Assembly: GCA_031283785.1 (NCBI GenBank)
Contig: JAITBC010000098.1
Span: forward strand, 1 to 28,707
DNA from: Tannerella sp.
GTDB taxonomy: Bacteria > Bacteroidota > Bacteroidia > Bacteroidales > Tannerellaceae
Direction: 5' to 3'
Length of the DNA stretch: 28,707 bases
How positions within the stretch are numbered: position 1 is the first letter of the stretch; every line of letters starts with the position of its first letter. The notes under the pieces are model-generated. The model was not told the DNA's origin and made no database searches. It worked only from the letters and a program-made list of their open reading frames with translations. A program made the translations under genes and the position numbers. Positions 6,802 through 15,927 of this stretch are shown piece after piece.

Positions 6802-9800
6802 ATGAGAAATAATTTATATGGAATTTATATCAGATATCTGATAGTATTTTTATTATCATTTCCCGGCAGTCGTATTTGTTTTGCCGATCCTGTTGTCGCT
6901 CAACCGGGGACAAAGAGTATCAAAGGCGTTATTATCGATACGAACGGCGAACCTCTTCCCGGAGCGACGATCCAGATCAAAGGCACAACTACCGGCGTCA
7001 TTACGGATGCGGAAGGGGAATTTTCGAACTTAACCGTGACAAATAATGACATATTGGTCATTATGTACATCGGTATGACGACAAAAGAGATTCTCGTCGC
7101 CGATAAAACGGATTTTACAATTGTACTGGAAGATGCGTCCATTGCATTGGACGAAGTTCAGGTAGTCGCTTTCGGCAAGCAAAAGAAAGAATCCGTCATC
7201 TCTTCCATCACCACCGTAAGACCATCGGATTTGAAGGTGCCCAGCAGTAACCTGACCACCGCGATGGCAGGACGCATAGCCGGTATCATCGCTTATCAGC
7301 GGAGCGGCGAACCGGGTGTCGACAATGCGGACTTTTTCATTCGCGGCGTCACCACGTTCGGCTACAAAAAAGATCCGCTGGTATTGTTGGACAACAATGA
7401 AATATCATCGTCGGAACTGGCGCGTATACAGCCGGACGATATCGCCAGTTTCAATATCATGAAAGATGCCGCTGCTACCGCACTATACGGCTCGCGCGGC
7501 GCAAACGGCGTTATCCTTGTGACGACCAAAGAAGGCGTTGAAGGAAAAGCGCGATTGAACATTCGCATAGAAGAATCCATCTCCGCCCCTACCAATAAGA
7601 TAGAGTTGGCCGACCCGATCACTTACATGCGATTGCATAACGAAGCCGTCCGTACGCGCGACCCCTTGGGCATCACGCTTTACAGTCAAAATAAAATCGA
7701 CAATACCATCCGCGGCGGGAACCCGTACGTCTATCCGGCCAACGACTGGTACAACCTCATGTTCAACGATATTGCCCAAAGCCAGCGGGTAAATTTCAAC
7801 CTTAGCGGCGGTGGAAAAATCGCCCGTTACTACATTGCAGGAACTTTCAACAACGACAACGGCAACCTGAAAGTGAACAAGATGAATAACTTTAACAGCA
7901 ATATCAATGTTCAACGGTTCATGCTGCGGACAAATGTAAACATCAATGTCACACCCACCACGGAGGTAAAAGTCCGGTTGCAGGGAAAGTTCGACGACTA
8001 CCGGGGGCCGATCGACGGCGGAGAAACCATTTACCGGAAAGTAATGCGTTCCAACCCTGTACTGTTTGCCCCCTATTATACTCCGGACGAGGCCAACATC
8101 CATACCCAGCACATCCTGTTCGGCAACTACGACAAAGCGCAATATACGAATCCCTACGCCGACATGACGAAAGGGTACAAGGAATCTTCCGATTCGCAGA
8201 TGTTCGCACAGTTTGAACTGGAACAGAATCTGGAGTTCCTGCTGAAAGGTCTTTTCTTCCGCGGCATGTTCAATACCTCGCGCTATTCCTATTTCGACGT
8301 GCAACGCTTTTATAATCCTTTCTACTATAATGTGGCGTATTACGACAAGGTAAAAGACACCTACAGGCTGATGCTCCTAAACGAACAGTCCGGTCGCGAA
8401 TACTTAGATTATGTCGAAGGAACGAAAAAAGTGGAATCGACGATGTATGGGGAGAGCGCCCTGAACTGGAGTCAGACGTATAACGAAGACCACAACGTCG
8501 GAGGCATGCTGGTGCTTACCGTTCGCAACTATCAGGCTTCCAATGCGGGAGATCTGCAACGCTCCCTCCCGTCGCGGAATGTGAATTTAGCCGGACGTTT
8601 TACGTATGCGTTCGCATCGAAATATTTTACCGAGTTCAATTTCGGCTATAACGGTTCCGAGCGTTTCGCCCGGAAAGAACGTTTCGGATTCTTCCCCTCC
8701 GGAGGCGCCGGCTGGATTATTTCGAACGAAGCGTTTTACAGCGAGGGTCTGCGGGCGGTTCTTCCCAAATTTAAACTCAAAGGCACTTACGGCTTGGCAG
8801 GAAACGATGCCATCGGATCGGAATCTGACCGTTTCTTCTATCTCTCTAATGTAAATATGGAAAACGGCGATCGCGGATCCTCCTTCGGTACGTATGGAAA
8901 TTCCGGCGGCGGATATTACTTGAGCGGCATTTCTATCTCCCGCTACGCGAACGATCTGATCACATGGGAAGTATCGAGAAAATTAAACGTGGGATTCGAA
9001 GCCAATTTATACGGTCAGCTGGAAATTGTGGCGGACTATTTCACGGAACATCGCTCCAATATCCTGATGGCGCGTCAATCGATCCCGGCAACTATGGGTC
9101 TCCAGAGCGCGATAAGCGCCAATGTCGGTAACGCCGCCTCCCACGGCGTAGACATCTCTTTTGATTATACCCACTACATAAAGAAAGACTTCTGGCTGAA
9201 AGGACTGGCCAATTTCACCTATGCAACCAGCGAATTTCTTGTCTATGAAGAACCGGATTATTCCAAAACGCCATGGAAATCGCGCGTAGGAACTTCGTTG
9301 AACCAGGAGACCGGATACGTAGCCGAGCGGTTGTTTGTGGATGAAGAAGAAATACGTAATTCGCCGATCCAGTTTGGTACATACATGGCGGGCGACATCA
9401 AGTATAAAGACATTAATAACGACGGTAAAATCACGGAATTAGACCAAGTACCGATCGGTTACCCCACCAGCCCGGAGATTGTTTATGGTTTCGGTCTCTC
9501 TACCGGTTATAAAGATTTCGACATCTCCTGCTTTTTCCAGGGGTTAGCGAGGGAATCGTTCTGGATCGACCTGAGCGATGACCTGGCAAACGGTCGGATC
9601 GGGACGGCGCCTTTTATCAACCGGGAGGGTGCACTGCTGAAAGCGTACGCCTACGACCACTGGTCGGAAGACAGCCGAAATGTATATGCGCTGTATCCGC
9701 GACTGGCGGAAACGCATATTCAGAACAATGAGCAGCGTTCTACCTGGTTTATGCAAAACGGCGCTTTCCTGCGCTGGAAGTCGCTGGAATTCGGCTATAC

Positions 9801-9975
9801 GGTCCCGGCGCGTTTATCGAAGAGAGTCCTGATCGACAATTTCCGCGTTTATTTCAGCGGAACCAATTTGATGACCTTCAGCCGGTTTAAACTCTGGGAT
9901 CCGGAGATGGGAGGAAACGGATTAGGCTATCCTGTTCAAAAAGTGTATAACTTAGGACTGCAAATATCCTTCTAA
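6802..9975 (+). CDS. SusC/RagA-family TonB-dependent outer-membrane transporter
   Basis: A 1057-residue protein. A signal peptide covers about residues 1-34, then a carboxypeptidase-D-regulatory-like domain at about 39-113 (IKGVIIDTNGEPLPGATIQI), a TonB-box-like stretch (LDEVQVVAFGKQKKES), the plug at about 120-243 with the SusC signature KDAAATALYGSRGANGVILV, and a beta-barrel to a terminal phenylalanine (NLGLQISF). It imports oligosaccharides through the outer membrane, driven by TonB-ExbB-ExbD, with the SusD partner acting as a lid. The susD gene starts 24 bases later. The co-linear fucosidases suggest a fucosylated glycan as substrate. No anti-sigma-interacting N-terminal extension (STN domain) is visible, so control by an ECF/anti-sigma pair is unlikely. 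Confidence 0.97.
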   Translation: MRNNLYGIYIRYLIVFLLSFPGSRICFADPVVAQPGTKSIKGVIIDTNGEPLPGATIQIKGTTTGVITDAEGEFSNLTVTNNDILVIMYIGMTTKEILVADKTDFTIVLEDASIALDEVQVVAFGKQKKESVISSITTVRPSDLKVPSSNLTTAMAGRIAGIIAYQRSGEPGVDNADFFIRGVTTFGYKKDPLVLLDNNEISSSELARIQPDDIASFNIMKDAAATALYGSRGANGVILVTTKEGVEGKARLNIRIEESISAPTNKIELADPITYMRLHNEAVRTRDPLGITLYSQNKIDNTIRGGNPYVYPANDWYNLMFNDIAQSQRVNFNLSGGGKIARYYIAGTFNNDNGNLKVNKMNNFNSNINVQRFMLRTNVNINVTPTTEVKVRLQGKFDDYRGPIDGGETIYRKVMRSNPVLFAPYYTPDEANIHTQHILFGNYDKAQYTNPYADMTKGYKESSDSQMFAQFELEQNLEFLLKGLFFRGMFNTSRYSYFDVQRFYNPFYYNVAYYDKVKDTYRLMLLNEQSGREYLDYVEGTKKVESTMYGESALNWSQTYNEDHNVGGMLVLTVRNYQASNAGDLQRSLPSRNVNLAGRFTYAFASKYFTEFNFGYNGSERFARKERFGFFPSGGAGWIISNEAFYSEGLRAVLPKFKLKGTYGLAGNDAIGSESDRFFYLSNVNMENGDRGSSFGTYGNSGGGYYLSGISISRYANDLITWEVSRKLNVGFEANLYGQLEIVADYFTEHRSNILMARQSIPATMGLQSAISANVGNAASHGVDISFDYTHYIKKDFWLKGLANFTYATSEFLVYEEPDYSKTPWKSRVGTSLNQETGYVAERLFVDEEEIRNSPIQFGTYMAGDIKYKDINNDGKITELDQVPIGYPTSPEIVYGFGLSTGYKDFDISCFFQGLARESFWIDLSDDLANGRIGTAPFINREGALLKAYAYDHWSEDSRNVYALYPRLAETHIQNNEQRSTWFMQNGAFLRWKSLEFGYTVPARLSKRVLIDNFRVYFSGTNLMTFSRFKLWDPEMGGNGLGYPVQKVYNLGLQISF

Positions 9976-9999
9976 TATTTAACCATAAAATAACGAGAT

Positions 10000-11925
10000 A
10001 TGAAAATAATTATAAAAATCATTCTTTTATCGGTTTTCACGGGTGGTTTTGTTTCCTGTGGAGATTACTTAGATGTTGTTCCGGATAACGTTGCAACTAT
10101 CGACTACGCCTTTCGAAACCGCACGGCCTGCGAAAAATATCTGTTTACATGCTATAGCTATATGCCCCGCCATGGCGACATAGGTTGGGATCCGGCCATG
10201 TCGGGAGGCGACGAAACATGGACACATTCCTTTATCAACTGGACTCCGCGGAGCCTGGCGCAGGGTACGCAATCCACCATCAGCCCCATCATCAATTTCT
10301 GGAACGGGGAAAACGGTGCTCCGAGCAACCTGTGGACAGGCATACGGGATTGCAACATCTTCCTCGAAAATGTGGATAAAGTCATCGACCTGCCTGCGCA
10401 TGAAAAGAAACGATGGATTGCCGAAGTAAAATTTCTGAAAGCGTACTACCATTTTTATCTTTTCAGGATGTATGGACCCGTCCCGATCGTAGACGTAAAC
10501 GTTCCCGCATCAGGCAGTCCCGACGAGGTGAAACCGTATCGCGAGCCGGTAGACGACGTTGTGAACTATATTGTAGATTTGCTCGACGAAGCAGCGGAGG
10601 ATCTTCCGCTGGAAAGAGACGTGGTAGAAGGTACGGAAGCCGGAAGAGCCAATAACCTGATCGCCAAAAGTACACGCGCCAAAGTATTGGTGTACGCCGC
10701 CAGTAAATTATTTAACGGGAATACCGACTACATGAACATCGTCGACGAACGGGGCGTCAAGCTGTTTCCGCAGGACGATGACCCGGAAAAATGGCGGCGT
10801 GCGGCCGAAGCCTGCCGCGAAGCCATCGAAATGTGCCATGTACAAAACAAAAGACTGTATGACTTGATCGACCCTCAATTGAATCTGGAAAACGATACGT
10901 TTAAAATACAAACCATGTATCGACAGGCCGTTTGCGACCGATGGAACTGCGAACTGATATGGGGCGGCGTCAATTACGACTGTACGACATTGTCCCGGCA
11001 GGCACAGGCAAAAATTATGCGCCTCGCAGCCGAACATACATCGATTCGTTCGGAATGGGGCCCTACCCTGAAACTTGTAGAAAGATATTATTCCAACAGA
11101 GGCGTTCCCATCAACGAAGACATAGACTGGGTGACTAACGGATGGTACCTGAATCGCTATAAAGTACGTCCCGAACCGTCTTCGGGAAAAGAGAAATTCT
11201 TAGTAAAAGAAGGACAACGAACCGCTTATCTGCATTACAACAGAGACCCCCGTTTTTATGCAAGCATCGGTTTTGACCGGGGTATTTATTTCGGAAACGG
11301 ATATACCAAATTCCCCGATAATGTGAAACATTGCGAATTTCGCGTCCGGGAATATTCGGGCATGTCATCCGCTTCCGAATGTTTTTCCATTACGGGATAT
11401 TCCGCAAAGAAAATGCACAGTTACAGAAACGCCGTTACGGAAACGACCGACAATGTGGAGTATTATCCTTTCCCCGTCATGCGTTTGGCCGATCTCTACC
11501 TTTTGTATGCCGAGGCGTTGAACGAATCCGGTGGCCCCAGTGAGGAAGTGTTTCGCTATCTTGACCTCGTCCGCGCCCGCGTAGGGCTTGAGGGCATTCA
11601 GGAATCGTGGCGCAAATATTCCGTAAACCCCGAAAAACCAAACAATAAAGACGGGTTACGCGAAATCATCCATCAGGAACGTACCATCGAATTAGCCTTC
11701 GAAGGCGAACGTTTCTGGGACATCCGCCGGTGGAAAAAAATCAGCGAACTCAATGAACAGCCCATGGGATGGAACAGTTTGCGCGGAGAAACGGAAGAAG
11801 ACTTCTATACGGTTACTTCTGTAGCGCAAACGCCGGTACGGTTTTCGGTAAAAGATTATCTCTGGCCGATAAAGGAAAACGAGCTGTCTATCAATGGGAA
11901 ACTTATACAGAATTATAACTGGTAA
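10000..11925 (+). CDS. SusD/RagB-family starch-binding-like lipoprotein
   Basis: A 641-residue protein, on the long side for SusD. The signal MKIIIKIILLSVFTGGFVSC puts the lipidated Cys at residue 20, followed by GDYLDVVPDN, the usual SusD opening. RagB/SusD features follow: WTGIRDCNIFLENVD, RWIAEVKFLKAYYHFYLFRM and GPVPIV in the TPR-like N-terminal half, and near the end PVMRLADLYLLYAEALNESG, VRARVGL, REIIHQERTIELAFEGERFW and DIRRWK. It should sit on the outer surface, bind glycan and cap the SusC channel. It is translationally close to both neighbours (24 bases from susC, 30 bases to the next start). Confidence 0.97.
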   Translation: MKIIIKIILLSVFTGGFVSCGDYLDVVPDNVATIDYAFRNRTACEKYLFTCYSYMPRHGDIGWDPAMSGGDETWTHSFINWTPRSLAQGTQSTISPIINFWNGENGAPSNLWTGIRDCNIFLENVDKVIDLPAHEKKRWIAEVKFLKAYYHFYLFRMYGPVPIVDVNVPASGSPDEVKPYREPVDDVVNYIVDLLDEAAEDLPLERDVVEGTEAGRANNLIAKSTRAKVLVYAASKLFNGNTDYMNIVDERGVKLFPQDDDPEKWRRAAEACREAIEMCHVQNKRLYDLIDPQLNLENDTFKIQTMYRQAVCDRWNCELIWGGVNYDCTTLSRQAQAKIMRLAAEHTSIRSEWGPTLKLVERYYSNRGVPINEDIDWVTNGWYLNRYKVRPEPSSGKEKFLVKEGQRTAYLHYNRDPRFYASIGFDRGIYFGNGYTKFPDNVKHCEFRVREYSGMSSASECFSITGYSAKKMHSYRNAVTETTDNVEYYPFPVMRLADLYLLYAEALNESGGPSEEVFRYLDLVRARVGLEGIQESWRKYSVNPEKPNNKDGLREIIHQERTIELAFEGERFWDIRRWKKISELNEQPMGWNSLRGETEEDFYTVTSVAQTPVRFSVKDYLWPIKENELSINGKLIQNYNW

Positions 11926-11955
11926 TTTGTGAATCATTTAAAAACAGGAAAGATT

Positions 11956-13122
11956 ATGAATAAATACATATTTTTATTGTTGCCGGCCTTATTATATGCC
12001 TGCACGGAAGACAGGAGACCGGAAATAACGATTAACAGCGACCCTCCCAAACCGGTATCCGATGTGAACGTAACCAATATACCCGGAGGGGCTGTTTTGA
12101 AATACCGTTTGCCCGACGACGAAGATTTGCTGTTTGTAAAGGCGGTCTATTCATACAAGGAAGGACACCTGGCGGAAACACGCAGTTCTCTGTATTGCGA
12201 CTCCATCAAAATACTGGGATTCGGCACGGAAGACGAACGGACTGTGGAATTGTCGGCCGTAGATCGCAGCAAAAACGAATCGACGCCGGTAAGCGTTAAA
12301 ATCAAACCGCTGGAAGCGCCGGTAAATACCATCGGGAAGACTATTGAAATGATGCCGGACTTTGGCGGCGTGCATCTTTACTGGCAGAATCCTGATCGCG
12401 CGGAGATTTCCATTGTACTCGAAAATGAGGATAATAATCATGAATTTGTCCCGGTCGAAACTTTTTACAGTACGGTTGTGAATGGCGATGTTGCCGCCCG
12501 CGGGATGGATACGATTCCCGGAAATTTCAGGGCCTACGTACAGGACCGCTGGGAAAACCGGAGCATTATTACGGAAGCCACGTTAACGCCTCTGTTTGAA
12601 CAGTTATTCGACCGGTTGAAATTCCAGGCGCTTTATATCGAAGGAGACGAGCCTATGGCATGGGGCTGGGTTTTGCCCCAGCTGTTCGACGGAAGAACCG
12701 ATGGCGACTACGGCTTCCATACGGCGCAGGGTACGGGACGATGGCCGCAGTGGATCACGTTCGACATGGGCGTCGTCGGGAAAATCAGCCGTATCAAAGT
12801 CTGGCAGCGCGGAGATGACTGGCAGTTCCGTCACGGCAACCCCAAACGCTTTGAAATATGGGGAACTAATGATGTAAATAATCTGGCCGACTGGGATGTA
12901 TGGACAAAAATGATGGATTGCGAAAGTGTTAAACCTTCCGGCCTGCCGTTAGGACAACTTAGCGATGAAGACAGGGCTCTTGTCGCCGGCGGGGAAGAAT
13001 TTATCTGTCCTCCCGGAGCGCCTGCCGTCCGCTATTTGCGTATGAAAATACTGGAAAACTGGTCCGGAGGCGACTTTTTCCATCTTATGGAAATTGAAGT
13101 CTACGGTCAAATAGAAAATTAA
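11956..13122 (+). CDS. DUF4959/DUF5126/DUF5000-type surface lipoprotein, probable glycan binder
   Basis: A 388-residue protein. I chose Met at 11956 because it gives a clean signal, MNKYIFLLLPALLYAC, with lipobox Cys16; the in-frame GTG at 11929 adds only polar residues. The first part (about 20-125, PPKPVSDVNVTNIPGGAVLK and LSAVDRSKNESTPVSV) fits the DUF4959 beta-sandwich. The middle (about 130-225, VHLYWQNPDRAEISIVLENE) fits DUF5126. The C-terminal part (about 235-385) fits DUF5000, a discoidin-like fold, with LPQLFDGRTDGDYGFHT, WITFDMGVVGKISRIKVWQR and PKRFEIWGTND. Such proteins follow susCD in many polysaccharide loci and are thought to be surface glycan-binding proteins. Its C-terminal domain is closely related to that of the next gene. 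Domain names rest on remembered family features, not on a search. Confidence 0.85.
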   Translation: MNKYIFLLLPALLYACTEDRRPEITINSDPPKPVSDVNVTNIPGGAVLKYRLPDDEDLLFVKAVYSYKEGHLAETRSSLYCDSIKILGFGTEDERTVELSAVDRSKNESTPVSVKIKPLEAPVNTIGKTIEMMPDFGGVHLYWQNPDRAEISIVLENEDNNHEFVPVETFYSTVVNGDVAARGMDTIPGNFRAYVQDRWENRSIITEATLTPLFEQLFDRLKFQALYIEGDEPMAWGWVLPQLFDGRTDGDYGFHTAQGTGRWPQWITFDMGVVGKISRIKVWQRGDDWQFRHGNPKRFEIWGTNDVNNLADWDVWTKMMDCESVKPSGLPLGQLSDEDRALVAGGEEFICPPGAPAVRYLRMKILENWSGGDFFHLMEIEVYGQIEN

Positions 13123-13141
13123 CCTGTTAAAAGTAGAACCT

Positions 13142-14326
13142 ATGAAATTATATAAATCATTTATTTGCATGACGCTTTGTGCTATCACCGGATTCTTTTC
13201 CTGCGACAGCATGCACGACTTGCACCTTGGATACCTGGAGAGCGGTGAACGTATATATGCGGCTAAAGTAGACAGCGTATCTCCGGGTCCGGGCAATAAA
13301 CGCATCGAAATGGAAGTTTTTATCAAAGCCCAGCGCATTGATTTTATCCGGTTTTTCTGGAACGCGCGGAATGATTCGCTTGACTTCGGCATAAACAATC
13401 AGGTGGGAGTTTTCAAAGCAATGATCGGGAATCTTGAGGAAAACGAATATCTTTTCGAAATCGTCAGTTTCGACAAGTTCGGAAATCGCTCTTTGCCGTT
13501 TGAAGTATCCAGCCTCGCTTATGGCGAAAACTATAAAAGATACCTGACCAACCGCAGAATCAGTTCGATAAGTTATAATGCCGGCGAAGAAGCAGTAATC
13601 GAATGGATGGGACTGACCGAAGACGCCGTCCACACGACGCTCCATTACACCGACGGCAGCGGCCGGGAGCAGACGATTGTCACGCCGGCTTCGGAATCCG
13701 TGACCGTGATTCCGAATTATTCGAAAAGCGAATTTCGTTATGTCACCTCATACCGTCCGGCGACAAACTCTCCCGACATGTTCGATTCGGAAGAATCGAC
13801 AGGCGTTTTCCCGCCGTTTGAAAGGCTGTTTGACAAATCGAAATTTGCAGCTCTATCCGTCGAAGGAGATACCCCTTCGGACTACGACTGGGTCGTCTCC
13901 AACCTGTTCGACGGCAATCTCAACAGCGGATTCCATTCGCCGGAAAATCTGACGGAGCCGGGGTGGATCACACTGGATATGGGCGTTGTCGGGAAAATCA
14001 GCCGTATCAAAACATGGCAACGCCGCGGCGAGTATGATTTCGGACACTATAACCCGAAACGTTTTGAAATATGGGGAACAAATGACGGAGCTAATCTGGC
14101 CGACTGGAGCGCGTGGACAAAACTGATGGATTGCGTAAGCGTCAAACCGTCACAGTCGGGAGGAACTGCCGACGACGACAGTGCGCTCCTCGACGCCGGA
14201 GAAGGATTTGCCTGTCCGCCGGAAGTGCCCGCCGTCCGGTATTTGCGCATGAAAGTACTGGAAAACTGGGCAGGAAGCTACAATTTTCATTTCATGGAAA
14301 TGGAAATCTACGGTGATGACCGGTAA
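13142..14326 (+). CDS. DUF4998/DUF5000-type surface lipoprotein, probable glycan binder
   Basis: A 394-residue protein. The signal MKLYKSFICMTLCAITGFFSC gives lipobox Cys21. The N-terminal half (YLESGERIYAAKVDSVSPG, RIDFIRFFWNARNDSLDFGI, YLFEIVSFDKFGNRSLPFEV) matches the DUF4998 style of Ig-like lipoprotein domain. The C-terminal part is a DUF5000 discoidin-like domain (WITLDMGVVGKISRIKTWQR, PKRFEIWGTND, PAVRYLRMKVLENWAG, FHFMEMEIYG) and is a clear paralogue of the domain in the preceding gene. It is 19 bases from that gene, so co-transcribed. The likely role is to present a second glycan-binding module next to SusD at the cell surface. Ligand specificity cannot be read from sequence. Confidence 0.85.
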   Translation: MKLYKSFICMTLCAITGFFSCDSMHDLHLGYLESGERIYAAKVDSVSPGPGNKRIEMEVFIKAQRIDFIRFFWNARNDSLDFGINNQVGVFKAMIGNLEENEYLFEIVSFDKFGNRSLPFEVSSLAYGENYKRYLTNRRISSISYNAGEEAVIEWMGLTEDAVHTTLHYTDGSGREQTIVTPASESVTVIPNYSKSEFRYVTSYRPATNSPDMFDSEESTGVFPPFERLFDKSKFAALSVEGDTPSDYDWVVSNLFDGNLNSGFHSPENLTEPGWITLDMGVVGKISRIKTWQRRGEYDFGHYNPKRFEIWGTNDGANLADWSAWTKLMDCVSVKPSQSGGTADDDSALLDAGEGFACPPEVPAVRYLRMKVLENWAGSYNFHFMEMEIYGDDR

Positions 14327-14374
14327 AAATGAAGATTCTTTCATGAAAAAGGCTTTTATATCAATATTTTTATT

Positions 14375-14382
14375 TATCTTTG
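14375..14382 (+). promoter_or_regulatory. Possible internal -7 element before the fucosidase
   Basis: TATCTTTG matches TAnnTTTG exactly and lies 32 bases before the ATG at 14415. No good TTTG is seen at -33. It supports 14415 as the real start and hints that the GH29 gene can be transcribed apart from susCD. Confidence 0.4.
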
Positions 14383-14414
14383 TTTCAATTATCACTAAAA
14401 TATTAAAAAGTACT

Positions 14415-15764
14415 ATGAGAAAAATTGTAATTTTATTCGTGCTGGGAATGGCTCTGAGTATGCCTTCTGCCGTAAAAGCCCAAGGAACACCTTCGTGGGT
14501 AAAAGAGACTAAAGAACAGAAAGAGAAACGCATGGCGTGGTGGACGCACGACCGTTTCGGCATGTTTATTCACTGGGGATTGTATGCCTTGCCCGCCCGT
14601 CATGAGTGGGTGAAACAGAATGAAAAGATCTCGGACGAGGATTATCAAAAATACTTCGACCGTTTTAACCCCGATCTATATGACCCGAAAGAGTGGGCGG
14701 CCAAAGCGCGGGAGGCCGGTATGAAATACGTAGTGCTGACGGCAAAACACCACGAGGGGTTTTGCCTGTGGGACAGCAAACACACCGACTACAAAGTCAC
14801 CAACACTCCCTACGGCAAAGACTTGATAAAACCTTTCGTAGAGGCATTCCGCGCCGAAGGTCTCCGTATCGGATTCTATTATTCGCTCATCGACTGGCAT
14901 CACCCGGATTTCCCTTATGATCGCATTCACCCGAACGGTCCCAGGGATCCGGAAGAACGAAAAGCCGCCAACGAAAAGCGGGATATTAAAAAGTACCAGA
15001 AATATCTGAAAGACCAGTTAACGGAATTAATGACACAGTTCGGTCAGATAGACGAACTGTTCCTCGACTTCTCCTATCCCGGCGAAAACGGCAAAGGGCA
15101 CGATGACTGGGATTCGGAAAACCTTATCCAACTCATCCGGAAGTTGCAGCCCGGCATCCTTATCGACGACCGTGCCGACCTGAATGATACGGAATGGGGA
15201 TGGGACTTCAAAACGCCGGAACAGTACATGCCGACCGAATGGCCGACCGTCAACGGGCAGCGCGTGCCGTGGGAAACATGCCAGACGTTCTCCGGCTCAT
15301 GGGGGTATCACCGCGACGAGACGACGTGGAAAAGCGTCAATCAACTGATCGTCATGCTGATCGAAGTCGCCAGCAAAGGCGGGAACCTGTTGCTCAACGT
15401 AGGCCCGACGGCACGGGGACTGTTTGATTACCGCGCCAACGAACGCCTCGAAGGGATGGGTAAATGGATGGCGTATAACAGCCGCTCTATTTACGGCTGT
15501 ACGCAGGCGCCGGACGAATTCGCCGCTCCGCGCAACTGCCTGCTTACCTGCAATCCCGAAACCAAACGGCTTTATGTTCATATCCTCGAATGGCCCATCA
15601 GCGCGCTGCATCTGAACGGATTCGCCGGAAAGTTCAAGTATGCGCAACTGCTCCACGACGCATCGGAGGTGCGTTACCGCGTCGACGGCAACAATGTCAC
15701 ACTGAACCTTCCCGTTCTCAAACCCGACGTGGAAGTGCCTGTTATCGAGTTATTCCTGGAATAA
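14415..15764 (+). CDS. GH29 alpha-L-fucosidase
   Basis: A 449-residue protein from ATG 14415, which gives a clean signal peptide (MRKIVILFVLGMALSMPSAV, cut near KAQ). Two upstream in-frame Mets would precede the -7 element and add a second hydrophobic stretch. The GH29 barrel is plain: WWTHDRFGMFIHWGLYALPA (42-61), YVVLTAKHHEGFCLWDSKHT (105-124), GLRIGFYYSLIDWHHPDFPY and ELFLDFSYPG, where Asp218 fits the retaining nucleophile. KGGNLLLNVGPTARG (321-335) is another family hallmark. It hydrolyses terminal alpha-L-fucose. There is no Cys lipobox, so it is probably periplasmic. It ends near residue 449 without a carbohydrate-binding module. The GH29-A or -B specificity class (broad, or alpha-1,3/4) cannot be settled by eye. 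Confidence 0.95.
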   Translation: MRKIVILFVLGMALSMPSAVKAQGTPSWVKETKEQKEKRMAWWTHDRFGMFIHWGLYALPARHEWVKQNEKISDEDYQKYFDRFNPDLYDPKEWAAKAREAGMKYVVLTAKHHEGFCLWDSKHTDYKVTNTPYGKDLIKPFVEAFRAEGLRIGFYYSLIDWHHPDFPYDRIHPNGPRDPEERKAANEKRDIKKYQKYLKDQLTELMTQFGQIDELFLDFSYPGENGKGHDDWDSENLIQLIRKLQPGILIDDRADLNDTEWGWDFKTPEQYMPTEWPTVNGQRVPWETCQTFSGSWGYHRDETTWKSVNQLIVMLIEVASKGGNLLLNVGPTARGLFDYRANERLEGMGKWMAYNSRSIYGCTQAPDEFAAPRNCLLTCNPETKRLYVHILEWPISALHLNGFAGKFKYAQLLHDASEVRYRVDGNNVTLNLPVLKPDVEVPVIELFLE

Positions 15765-15777
15765 GCGATAAATATTG

Positions 15778-15884
15778 AAAAGAGGCTGTATCAATTGCAC
15801 AGATTTGCAATACTATCCCTTCCATGATGTGTTTTGACAGGGGTAACTTGTTAAGAAAGACGTTCTTTTGATACAGCCTTTTTT
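15778..15884 (+). repeat. 107-base element with 17-base inverted ends between GH29 and GH95 genes
   Basis: The left arm AAAAGAGGCTGTATCAA (15778-15794) pairs with the right arm TTGATACAGCCTTTTTT (15868-15884), all but one pair perfect (a G-T). The 73-base interior can form two more hairpins, TTGCA with TGCAA and AAGAA with TTCTT. The right arm ends in a T-run, so as RNA it looks like a large intrinsic terminator or attenuator. The ends also resemble terminal inverted repeats of small non-autonomous elements, but I see no flanking target duplication and no transposase. It starts 14 bases after the GH29 stop and ends 43 bases before the GH95 start. Confidence 0.65.
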
Positions 15885-15927
15885 ATTGTGTAATCAGGAC
15901 ATGACATCCAACAAAAATGTACAAATT

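Noticed and set aside
7483..8304. 273-codon minus-strand ORF inside susC
   Set aside because: Antisense shadow of a well-supported gene; no promoter, no recognisable protein.
15868..15927. Upstream start for the GH95 gene at 15868
   Set aside because: That ATG lies in the right arm of the inverted repeat and would put 50 residues before the lipobox; 15928 gives a shorter signal.
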